Below, one piece after another: positions 54,350 to 64,000 of a stretch of 64,000 nt of DNA. The translations under genes and the position numbers were made by a program. The stretch spans positions 62,001-126,000 of the forward strand of contig JAVHZZ010000060.1 in the NCBI GenBank assembly GCA_036250195.1, read 5' to 3'. The number at the start of each line of letters is the position of its first letter. Positions within the stretch are counted from its first letter, which is position 1. Below the pieces are notes generated by a model that saw nothing but the letters and a program-made list of their open reading frames with translations, made no database searches and was not told where the DNA came from. This stretch comes from Mixophyes australis (lineage: Eukaryota; Chordata; Amphibia; Anura; Limnodynastidae).

Positions 54350-54840
54350 TCTGTATTTAATAAATAGGCCTTCTTACCCCAACCAGAACTAAAATTAAAT
54401 TAATAGCATTCTCAGCATTAACAGTTAAACAAACCCAACCCCCCCCCCCCCACCCAACCAGTCCAAAACAATAAATTAGTACACATTTAATAATTAGGAT
54501 ATTTTACCCCAACCAGCCCAGCATTAAATTAATATACTTAAATACTTAAATAAATACTTAAATTTAATAAATAAGCCTCCTACCCCCCAAACAGCCCCAA
54601 CCTTAAATTAATAGCTCCCATGTTTAATAATTAGGCCTCTTCCCCCCTAAAAACCCCAACAGTATATTCTTAGTGTTTATGTTTATTAAACTTCCTTCCT
54701 CCCAACCTTCCCCAACATTAGATTAATAACATTCCGATTTGATTTTTAAATCAATTTCACCCCCACCAGCCCAAAAATTAAATTAATAGCATTTCCATTT
54801 AATAAAAGGTCTATTTCACCCAACCAGCCTCAATAGCAAG
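54350..54840. repeat. AT-rich degenerate tandem repeat
   Basis: A unit of about 60-80 bases with words TTAATAAATAGGCC, CCCAACCAGCCC and ATTAAATTAATAGCATT recurs six to seven times with heavy divergence, including a C11 run near 54442. It begins where Ngaro element 1 is truncated. Satellite-like, non-coding. Confidence 0.7.
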
Positions 54841-54841
54841 T

Positions 54842-55597
54842 TCATAACGTAATATTTTCCACCATATTTAATGGCAGATGTGCTGGAAACAACATACTCT
54901 GCATTGCTGGGGAATGGGGTATTTTCTGTGGTAAAGAGCTGGCTAAGTCCTGATGATCTAGCAGCTTCAACCTTTTCTTTTGGGCTGGAAAATGTTGTTG
55001 CAGCTCTTGTTGTCTAGTAGCTTGGGTCTTTTCCTCTAGACTGCCACTCCTGTAGCATGTAGTCTGACAGCTTGACTCTGGGTAATGGGGATGACAAAAA
55101 CCTGTCCACATCCCATGACCAAGATCGTTTCCCAGGAGCACATCTCACATTTATTTGCCAGCTCCCCAATCGAGACGTACCCTCACCGTGGGCACTTCGA
55201 GTCCATCTGGAACTGTGACTTTGGCAGTCTAGCCTGGCAATGCTGCAGCAGGTTCAGCAAGGATGGGGGGCTCACCACAGTGATTGAGGTCCCTGAGACT
55301 CTCAGGCCTTCTCCCTGCAATGGTCCAACTTGGGTGCTTCCACCTCTTTTTGGGTGTCTTTTTGGCCTCTTCACTGAGTCACTTTTCTCTGTGACTTACG
55401 CCACTGGACTTTCTGGGGCAAGAACAATCTTTTTAGGCCCACCTCCCTTAGTCGGGTATGTAAGTCAGCCTGTGGGACAGTCTGGCCTTAGGTGACCGGT
55501 TTTCCCACAGCCATAACACTTCCTATCCCGTCTAGTCTGATGACTTCCAGGAACAGGGTGGAATTGCAGCTAGCTACAAGCACCTGGGTTAGTGGCT
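54842..55597 (-). pseudogene. Gag/protease relic with zinc knuckle
   Basis: The minus strand near 55540-55490 reads RDRKCYGCGKTGHLRPDCP, a CCHC zinc knuckle. Downstream of it, degenerate frames follow (LEEKTQATRQQELQQHF). It is probably the continuation of the SCAN-gag relic at 56175-56820, split by the LTR at 55600-56129. Not translatable as a unit. Confidence 0.55.
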
Positions 55598-55599
55598 AC

Positions 55600-56129
55600 T
55601 GTTAGGATCTGCCTCATGATGCTGCTTTAGCTCCTGCCTCTGGGACTATATTTATTATTATATTGACCCTGCAGTACCTGTGAACCACCAGAGGTGCTGT
55701 TATTCTGCCTTCTCTTCTCACTATCAGGGACTACTAGCTGCACTATGTTAATCATTCGCACCTGATTGTCTCCTATATATGCCTGCCTCTCCCAGTTTCC
55801 TTTGCTGGTCATTAATTTTTCTGTGCCTATAATGTTTATTTACCCTTGGACTAACTGCCTTGCTTTTTCTCTGTTCCTGTGGAAATCCATGCTTAGCCAG
55901 TTTCTGCTTTTCTGTAAGCATTTAGCATTCATCTCTATCTTGTCACTTGGAGGTAAACCTGATATTTGCCTTATACCTGGAAGTCTGTTTATTCACTGAT
56001 CTGGCCTGTGTTTAACTTGCATCACATGGACTGTGTTTTCCACTACATTAAACAGTTTAATACTTTCAATATATTTCTGGCTCCGTGGCTTTAATTACAA
56101 GGACCTAGTTTGTGGAACAGGATTGTAAC
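55600..56129 (+). mobile_element. Probable solo LTR
   Basis: Starts TGTTAGGATCTGCC, contains CTCCTATATATGCCTGCC (TATA-like with the usual spacing to the right part) and ends near GGATTGTAAC. It separates the two parts of the gag relic. The candidate target duplication (GCTAC on the left, ACTAC or TACTT on the right) is imperfect, so the right border may be off by a few bases. Confidence 0.55.
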
Positions 56130-56174
56130 TACTTGCTTGGCGGAGTGATCAACAGCAGAGGGATGTTCTTCAAT

Positions 56175-56820
56175 TCATAAAATTCTTTGGTGTTGGCTGC
56201 TAGACTGGCGCTTCTGCCAGGGTGGCCAAACCACTACATTTTGATTTGCCAACTGGTCCGCTACTTCAAATATTATTGTGTTGTGGTCCAGTACCAATTT
56301 TTTCACCCTCTGTGTGCACCGGCGAGACAACTGCTCCCTGCAAATTAAACCATTTAAATCCACCCAGGTCTTGACACCAGATCCATTCACACATCTCATC
56401 ACAAACTGCCACAGCTGGTTAGCAAATTCCTCATGGTTGATGAGAAGGCTTCTGCCAGATCCTCACATTTCTGCCAGTAGGTTCCTGGGGTAATAATGTA
56501 GCACTTAAAGAGAACTTTCTTTACCACTTCAGAGTCTGCACAGTCATCTGGGGTCAATACACAATAGGCCTCTAATGCACGCCCTTGCATTGTAAGGACC
56601 AAATAATTGACGCACTCCTTTTTGGACAAAGCATGGAGTTTAGAAATTATTCCAAACACCTGCAAGTGTAAATCACTGTCTCCAACACCGTCCTCAAATT
56701 CGGTAAAGTGACAGGACCCAAATCATGGTGCAGCAGATGATGACTTTTTACTGTACAATGTTTCTTGCTTTGCACAGGATTTCGAGATCTGCCTTGGACA
56801 TTGCGGTGTAGTTAACCATC
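56175..56820 (-). pseudogene. SCAN-domain gag relic (copy B)
   Basis: Same as 204-850, with a handful of substitutions (for example ADQLAN here, AAQLAN there). The same frameshift is present. Confidence 0.7.
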
Positions 56821-56982
56821 TTTTGCATTCCCTTGTGTGGAAGGAGCTCTTCACTTGAGTAACTCGGCTCTCCAAAAAAAAACCCTAGCATTATCAAATT
56901 GCTTGCCACCAGTTATAAACTGTGACTGGATGGGCTTACTCTGCTACCCAGTGTTTGGAGAGGGAGATCTTAAACAGTTTAG

Positions 56983-57462
56983 TTGGGTTTCCTTCTTACT
57001 GTCTGTATCTGGCTGTTACTGACCACTTCTACTGGTGTCACCTGTCAGCAGATATTCACCGACTGTGAATGCCAACTGCACATGAGTTGTAGGAGAATAG
57101 TGTTGCCACCAGCTGTCCCCAGGCTCTTTGAGCTCCAGTATGGTGCTCTGCAGACTGGGACTCCTGGATTCATGTGTGAATCTAGGAGGCGTCTCTGCAA
57201 GTCTCCTCCAGAAGCCACTGAACTACAGCTGCCAGCGGAGTTTACACACAGAGAGCTCCTGGCTCCTACTTTATCCAGGGGCTGCTCCTGCAGCCCCCAC
57301 TGTACCATCAGGGATTGGAGACCCCTCCGACACTCCAGTCATCCTGTACTTACAAATGGGAACCGGAGTGGAGGAATTAAAGCTCTGGCTGAGCTCCGAT
57401 CCTCACTGGACCAGCAGTGGGGGGAGAAGCAATTTCTTTTGTTTTATACACATTTGAAATAA
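56983..57462 (+). other. Unrecognised open frame, duplicated (copy B)
   Basis: Counterpart of 1013-1492, still open over 159 codons. Conservation is explained by the recent duplication. Confidence 0.15.
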
Positions 57463-57790
57463 CATTTTATAAACACACATATCACTTTATACATTTCTAC
57501 TCCTGGGCTAACCCTTTCAGCGCCAATATCTACATTTATATATTTATTGAAATACACTTTAAAATACATTGCACCTCCAGCACATAGCACTGGGGGGTTA
57601 ACCCAATTGGCACTGCAGCATTGGAAGGGTTAATCTTTACACGGATGGGAAACCAGCCACAGGGTATGGTAAAATCTACTAACTACATCTTATTAAGATC
57701 AGAATTATGCAATCACTCTGCCAGTGTGTTAAAATTTAATATAATCCTACTTTGTTGTACAGTATCTGACAGTTCGCATTTTCCCAAGAG

Positions 57791-57832
<42 letters not shown>
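57791..57832. repeat. (TA)n microsatellite (copy B)
   Basis: About 42 bp of TA, shorter than in copy A. Confidence 0.95.
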
Positions 57833-57835
<3 letters not shown>

Positions 57836-59665
57836 TTCCAAGTTCAAATATAATATATATTTTCTATACTTTCCGATGCCTTGTGTTTTATATGATATTA
57901 TACTTTCTTCACATTCCCTACATTGTACTACCACATAATTAATTATACTTTTATTAAAATAACCAATTGTTTAGTAATTCCCATGATGTTCATTATTCAT
58001 TTTGTATCTCAGAGACAACAAAATTTAATCTGTAGGAATGAAACATGTTAAATGTTATCTAGATGTAAAATAAATTCCCTGATTAAGTAGATACAGTGTT
58101 TCTAGAGTCTTATTCTTTGTCTTAAACTGATTTGGATATTCAGGGCCAAATTATGCGATCGACTCACCCCGCCCCCTTTTGATCTCCCCGAGGTAGAAGT
58201 ATGAGTAAGCAGGATGATCAATCAGGAGTTGCAGTCATGGAGATTGTGGCTTCTGATTGGACCTCCTGCTCACAAGCCACTGCCACAGCCATATGTACAC
58301 GGAGGAGCCAGAAACGAAGGTGTCCCGGGAAAAGCGGCTGCATAGAGCAGACCCTGGAGCTGGAAAGAGGCAAATGAGTAACATGTAACAATTATTTGAT
58401 AATGCAACTTTAATCTCAATTATGTCAAGGCTTTTTAGGTGGTTTCACTATACCCAATGTATTGTTTTTAGTGACAAAGCCCTGTATAAAATAAAATCCT
58501 TTCAGAAGCATAATTAAAGGGGTTTCCAACCATCACATGTATTTAATGGCTTGTATAGGCTTTACTCCAAGTTTTAGTAAATACACAACTTTTACGTCCT
58601 GGTTTCCCTCTGTATGTTTAACCCGTGTGGTGATACCACGGGGCAGAGCTGTGTGTTTGTGTTGCTCTGCTCTGCTTTCTGTATAATTGTATCCAGTGAG
58701 CAGCTTTATGTTGTATCCTGGGGTAAGAAAATAATCCACTCTCCCTGATGTTATAAATACATGGCTAAAATCACGGAAGGAGGCTACTAAGAAAATAAAT
58801 GCTTGTAGTAACATTTTCAGGATGGTGTGTACAAGATAAAATAAAGGAATCTGAAGGTGGAACAAACAAGCAAAACATCGCACAGCTGGTATTTCAGTAC
58901 ATAGACATCAAACTAGGTGGAGCTTGATCTGCTCTAGTGGGGAATGCAAAATATCTTTACCATCGTTGTATAAAGGAAATGTATATATTGGGGCTCATTT
59001 AGAGTTAGACGTACGTCATTGTTTGCATAAGATGTGTATTTTCATACTGCAATGATTCCAAAATCCAGAAAGTATATGTCCATATATAGAGTTATTTATA
59101 TCGCTGACATCCGTCCGCCTTTGTCTGGAAAAGCAGAATAAGGATGTGCAGGGACTAGCATGCATGGGCTGAGCACAGTATGGGTGGGTTCATGTAATTG
59201 TAACATAACATCTGCAAATACGCCTTTTAGGGCTCGAACCTCATGCAGGTATTAGATTTTTGGTGCAGGTATATGATGATGACTATCAGCCCTATTTAGC
59301 TGTTTCTAATTTGCTGATTGAGTATTGAGTAATTGACATTTCCATTTTTAATTACATTTAATATCTGCACCCCACTGCATCGGGGGGGGGGGGGGGGTCA
59401 GACCTACACTAGTCACAAAGAAACTGTTTTTGAGTTGCAGGCGTCTTGAGACTCAACATCAATGAGTAAATCCATTTTTTTGTGTACATTATTTCCAACG
59501 TACGTTTGGTGCGCAAATGCGTCCAACTCTGAATAAGCCCCATTATGTCTTTATTGTACTAGTTATGAATTTTTTGTATATGTTGTTATGTGTACACTGT
59601 GCATGTGGTTATTTTACCATTTCCATGCAATACATTTCTAATGAAAGAATTGTGTCTGTGTTTTT
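57833..59665. other. No recognised gene
   Basis: Counterpart of 1871-4019 without the 317-bp segment. Contains a G run at about 59382-59397, longer than in copy A. Confidence 0.5.
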
Positions 59666-60260
59666 CTTCTTACTGTAGCAATAACTAGATATTTATGTGG
59701 ATAAGAAATTCCCTTGCTATGGGCATATTTCAAAAGAGCTTTATTCACTACACAGAGAGAGAGGGATGCAACACTTTTTATTGTAGCTATTTGTTTGACT
59801 GTACAAGTCAGCTTCCCTTAGGCAAAATAGATGTACACTGGGACCAGTACCTGTGCAATACCTGTCATCAATACCAATTGCAAAATCAGGACAATTTAAG
59901 CCAATTGCCAATCCACTCAAAGGTTAAGGCAGCTCAGGGGTTATGGCTGCCCTCCCACCTCCTCCAGGTAAATCTTGGTCCTGCTCAGAATGTGGGAAAT
60001 GTTTTCCTAAAATATTACTTCTTAAGTATCAGAGAAGTCATACCGTAAAGAAACCATATTACAGAATGTTTTTTAAATATTTAGCACATAATTCACTTCT
60101 TGTTGCGCACCATACAGGAGAAAGACCATGTCATACAGGAGAGATATTCTTGCTCTGAATGTGGTAAATGTTTTACACATATTCCAAATTGTTAAATATC
60201 AGAGAAATCACTTAGGGAACAGCCAAATTCATGTGCTGATGTAGGAAAGGGTTTCAAAGT
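59666..60260 (+). pseudogene. Degenerate C2H2 zinc-finger exon (copy B)
   Basis: Counterpart of 4020-4720. From 59976 it reads [20 protein letters not shown] then TVKKPYY, a whole first finger start where copy A has a stop. HHTGERP follows, then a frameshift before the next CSECGKCF. Confidence 0.6.
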
Positions 60261-60642
60261 AATTCAGAAAGGTATTGTATGTCAGAGAAGTAATGAAGGG
60301 GAGAAACGTTATTTTATGCAATGAATATGGGCATGTTTTACAAGTTTTTGCTGTCTGGATGTCCCATGTGGCTATAAATGAGGTTGGGATTTCCTGCAAT
60401 GGGTTGGCAGTGGTCTTCTCCTGGGCCTGCTGTGGTGTTGGTAGGAGCAAGAAAGGGAACATGCTGGCAGTTTATTGATGGCCAATGTATGTGGCCCCAT
60501 GCAGACTCAGACATGAATGTTCAGCTGTGGTGGAGGGCAGCCGCTTGCTAAGTGTTTTCAAGATCGGAAGACAGTTCAGGCATGGGAAACCTGCTTGAAA
60601 AAGACATAAATTAAATATAGATACAAAGCATCCCTGACTTAG

Positions 60643-61070
60643 GAGACATCCAGACAGGGAGGCAGCATTATTATTGGAGAATGGGTTTAAGAATGTTTTT
60701 AGAGTTCCTTATAGGGAGTCCAAAGAGTTGAAACTGTACGGATATTTGATGTCAGCCATGCATTATGCACTGTAAATGGTCCCTGAAACAAAGCCCAGAA
60801 TATTCAGCCTGATTCATCATTTGTCAATTCCAAAGAAAGATTCGGTGACTAATGGGATCAGTAAGGAGACATGTTCTGCATCATACACCTCACTTGATGC
60901 TGCCATTCTGTGAGAGGCATCTTCCTGAAGCTTTCACCTCCTTAAAAGAGTGGGTGCTAAGGTGGGAAATGGGAATCAAGTCAGTTATCCACTATCTGGA
61001 CATTTTTCTTTTCATGTGATGAGACCAGCGTCTTATGAAAACCTATAATGAATGGGGATAGTATTGGGAC
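60643..61070 (+). pseudogene. DIRS-type reverse transcriptase relic (copy B)
   Basis: Counterpart of 5105-5530, same broken frames. IHYLD is present near 60990. Confidence 0.7.
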
Positions 61071-61524
61071 AGTCATGTTCCTCAGATTTTGATGATCAGT
61101 GTCAGGACACCAGGGCATTAGAGTCAAGGCCCACAGAGTAGCCCTGGTACCTTGGTGTTCTTTGGATCACGCAGACAAAGAGAAGTGGTAGCTATAATAG
61201 TACCTTTATTACAGAAGGTGCAAACACAACTGTAACACAATAACTATATTAAATCGCCAACATCTAAAAACCTCCCCAACACATCCCCAGATAAAGATAT
61301 GAGGAACCGTTACATATGTTTAAACAGTATTTCTTTGGCCGGGCTAAGTTGTAAAAAAGTCTCTGGTCCTGATGCTTTTGTCACAATAGCTCAGTACTCA
61401 GGTCTTCCAGATTCCTCTGATTTCTACACTTCTAGGCTTGCTGGTCCTTGCCTCTCGGCCTTATGCTCACTTCCGAGATGTTAGCAGCCTGGACCCCTGT
61501 CACCCTACTCCTGTAGGCACACCA

Positions 61525-61702
61525 GGGGGTAAATGTATCAAGCTGAGAGTTTTCCGGCGGGTTTGAAAAACCAATCAGATTCTAGCTATAATTTATTTAG
61601 TGCATTCTACAAAATGAAAGCTAGAATCTGATTGGTTGCAATAGGCAACATCTCCACTTTTCAAACCCGCTGGAAAACTCTCAGCTTGATACATTTACCC
61701 CC
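61525..61702. mobile_element. Palindromic MITE (copy B)
   Basis: Counterpart of 5988-6165, same ends and length. Confidence 0.85.
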
Positions 61703-62368
61703 AGATGTGCAGACGCACAAGCAGCTCTCATGGGTCAGAATTATACTGTTGCACCATGTTCAGCCAGAGATGTGCCTAGATGTAAAATTGTAATCAGGAC
61801 ACACGTTGGAGCTGGTAGGAGACAGATCTTTAATATCAAGCTCAGGATATCCAATAAACAACCCTTGGTCTCCTTGCAGGCTCTTTTTAAACAGTTCAGA
61901 ATTCCCACAGGTGAAATCCCGTTCTGTAAGGTTATCCCAAGTCCGTACAGAATGCCATTGGCTCCCAAATCAGGGGTTGGATATGGGAGTGGAGAGAAGT
62001 CATCCCCACATGGGTTTCCCCCCAGCTGGTCTAGTGCATAGTAGTCTGACACAGTCATAGAGAGAACAATAGAGTAGCAAACTGGTTACTGCAGGGCTTA
62101 ATCCCAGATGATGAATAGCAACTTCCTGTTTTAATCCCTTCTATACATTTATGTTGTGAAAGGGGCTCCAGCTGCTCCAGACTTCCTGTCCTCACTGAGG
62201 GAGGGGGTAAATGGCCAGGATATAGTACAGCAGACAATTTGTAGTCCAAATAAGGCACATGGAGCCCACCTGGATATATTTATGAACCTGCAGTTTTAGT
62301 CCATTGACTCTTCATTCAGAACCATATTATGAAATCCATATACTTCAACCAAATGAATCCACAGAGTC

Positions 62369-62865
62369 TTTATTATTATTATTATTATTATTATCGTTTA
62401 TTTGTAAGGCGCCACATGGTTTCCGCAGCGCCGTACATAGTACAAACAGTAGACCATACAGGGCAAAACAGTACAGAACATTAAACATAAAATACCAATA
62501 CTTCGTAAACTCCGGGCAGGCAAATACAGTAGAGACGGAGTGGAAGAACAGGTATGGAGACAGGAGGAAAGAGGGCCCTGCTCATACGAGCTTACATCCT
62601 AAGGGAGGGTGAACAGAATCAGGCACAGAAGGGAGCCAGTGAGGCAAAGGGGAGAACCGAAGAGATGAGAGGTTAAGTGGATGGTTGGTAGGCCTTAAGA
62701 AAAAGGTGAGTTTTAAGTGCCCGTTTGAAGGAGCACAGGTTGGGTGAGAGAAGGATGGAGCGAGGGAGGTCGTTCCAGTGAAGGGGGGCAGCGCGGGAGA
62801 AGTCTTGGATTCTAGAGTGGGAATTATATGTGCCAAATGGGGATAACAATATATCCAAATACTAG
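62369..62865 (-). mobile_element. L2/CR1-like LINE 3' end (copy B)
   Basis: Counterpart of 6835-7335. The (TTA)n tract is shorter (62369-62394). FKRALKTHLFLKAYQPST is intact near 62700. Confidence 0.75.
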
Positions 62866-63145
62866 TGACCAGATACATACCTTTGTATGGGGGGATTGTA
62901 ACTGTAATCCTATCTCGGCACAATCAGCTTTTCTGTATCACTTTCAGTTTATATCTATTGTCAGACAGTGCATGGGGAAGCTGGGGGGGTCAGTGGCAGA
63001 ATATGGGTTACACTCCTTCCTGATTGGGACAGCAATGGAGGCTGTCAGCTGGGGCTGAAGTGACAAGATGATTATGTATATCGGGAAATGGGAATCAAGT
63101 GGTTTCAGATCTTATGTAAAGCTCCAGTTTCTACTATAAAGATTT
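62829..63145 (+). pseudogene. DIRS-type tyrosine recombinase C-terminus (copy B)
   Basis: Counterpart of 7295-7610. Here the frame has a further stop (TGA at 63056-63058) after AVSWG, where copy A continues. Confidence 0.72.
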
Positions 63146-64000
63146 AAGAAAAGGAGGTAGGAGATGTATTTCCAATTTGGAAAATCCCTCCACCTCTACC
63201 CCAGTCCCTCTCCCTTCTCCCCCTCATCATAAAAAATTAAAAAATAAAACAGCAGTTTGTTCTATTTGTTATATATATCCAACCTTACATGGTCTATCTT
63301 TGGTACGGGAAAAGTCCTCACTTGTACACTCACCACGTAGGCCGTTAATTCCCAACTACCAATTGGAATGTGACATAGAATATAATCTAAATTTCTATAG
63401 TCATTTGTATTTTTGCTTTGTTTTGTTTTATTTTATTTTTTGTTTCCTCTCCGATTTTTAGATTGTGTAACCTTGGTTCTTATTTAATGTCAACAACATG
63501 TACGGTTGTGCTGTATATTGATATCTATCTGCTGTTACAAATAAAAAGTTAAAAGAAAAGGAGGTAGAAGGGGGAGGAGATGTTGGGGTAGAAGGTGTGA
63601 GAGACAGAAAACACTAAGATAATGTGGTGAAGGTACGAGGACATGGTGGAGTATACAGAGAGTACCCCAGGAAGAAGAGGAGAGTGGACAAGGGAATAGT
63701 CAAGGAAAATAAGATGGTAAAGTGGTGGATACCTAGTAGTATAGCTGGGAAAATGGTAGGCTCAACTAAAGGAATGTGTATTTTAATCAATTAAGAAAGA
63801 TCTAACTAAGTATTTCATAATGCACAAGACGAAAGACAGAAAAAGAGTTAAAAAATGATATGTATGTAAATTAAATGATCCTTTAATGAGAATTAATGAC
63901 ACAGTGCAGCAGGTGGGAAATAATATCACACAAAGAGAGTTATAGAGGCCGGATACCCTGTACCTGTTCTACTAACAACTACCACAAGTACCACTGGTAG
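63146..64000. other. No recognised gene
   Basis: Counterpart of 7611-8465. Duplicated flank up to the window end. Confidence 0.5.

Larger units (their letters stand above)
55972..64000. repeat. Segmental duplication, copy B
   Basis: Partner of 1-8465, same orientation. Lacks the 317-bp and 116-bp segments of copy A. All element relics of copy A recur here at matching places with the same lesions, so it postdates their decay. Confidence 0.97.

Noticed and set aside
55085..55495. 136-codon plus frame
   Set aside because: Lies antisense to the gag relic with the zinc knuckle and has no domain of its own.

Overview
This is nuclear DNA of a vertebrate, most likely a frog or toad. The evidence is introns with GT-AG borders, C2H2 zinc-finger exons with the KRAB-like N-terminal modules typical of anuran zinc-finger clusters, and a dense load of Ngaro, DIRS, Penelope, L1, L2-like, hAT, Tc1 and sushi-like Ty3/gypsy elements. 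No tRNA, rRNA or CRISPR array was recognised. The species call is an inference from repeat and gene style.

Layout. Bases 1-8465 and 55972-64000 are two copies of one segment, offset by about 55.7 kb and nearly identical apart from two sizeable indels. Both copies run off the window, so this may be one end of a ~56 kb tandem duplication. The segment holds a SCAN-type gag relic, a degraded zinc-finger exon, pieces of a DIRS element, an L2-like LINE and a palindromic MITE. From 8.5 to 17.5 kb lie a three-finger C2H2 fragment, a broken Tc1-like transposon, hAT MITEs, a Penelope-like element split by a 1.48 kb hAT element (perfect 8-bp target duplication), and a DIRS end. From 17.6 to 25.9 kb, on the minus strand, is a KRAB-like C2H2 zinc-finger gene. 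All its splice phases fit, but it carries one nonsense codon and one 2-bp deletion, so it is probably a young pseudogene. Its introns hold L1 elements on both strands. Its putative first exon faces a plus-strand first-exon candidate ending at 26079 across a possible bidirectional promoter.

The most interesting locus is 30.6-43.0 kb on the plus strand. An ~870-bp unit carrying CCAAT-like boxes, a CRE-like site and a splice donor is repeated 3.5 times. Downstream is an unrecognised gene model of nine coding exons (34793-42999). Five of these are 57-60-nt, phase-0 exons that arose with their flanking introns by tandem duplication. All junctions keep frame and predict a 294-residue protein of proline/serine repeats followed by a Cys-rich, then basic C-terminus. 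I do not recognise its family.

From 43.7 to 54.3 kb is a nest of retroelements. An old Ngaro element is interrupted by a young sushi-like chromovirus (643-bp LTRs with two differences seen, TTCTC target duplication, GGGAAAC frameshift site, self-priming signature, chromodomain), and again by a second, internally deleted Ngaro with complete A1-B1-A2-B2 split repeats. The chromovirus has a nonsense codon in pol, an altered reverse-transcriptase active site and an altered zinc knuckle. From 54.35 to 56 kb come an AT-rich degenerate tandem repeat, a gag relic with zinc knuckle, and a probable solo LTR leading into the second copy of the duplicated segment.
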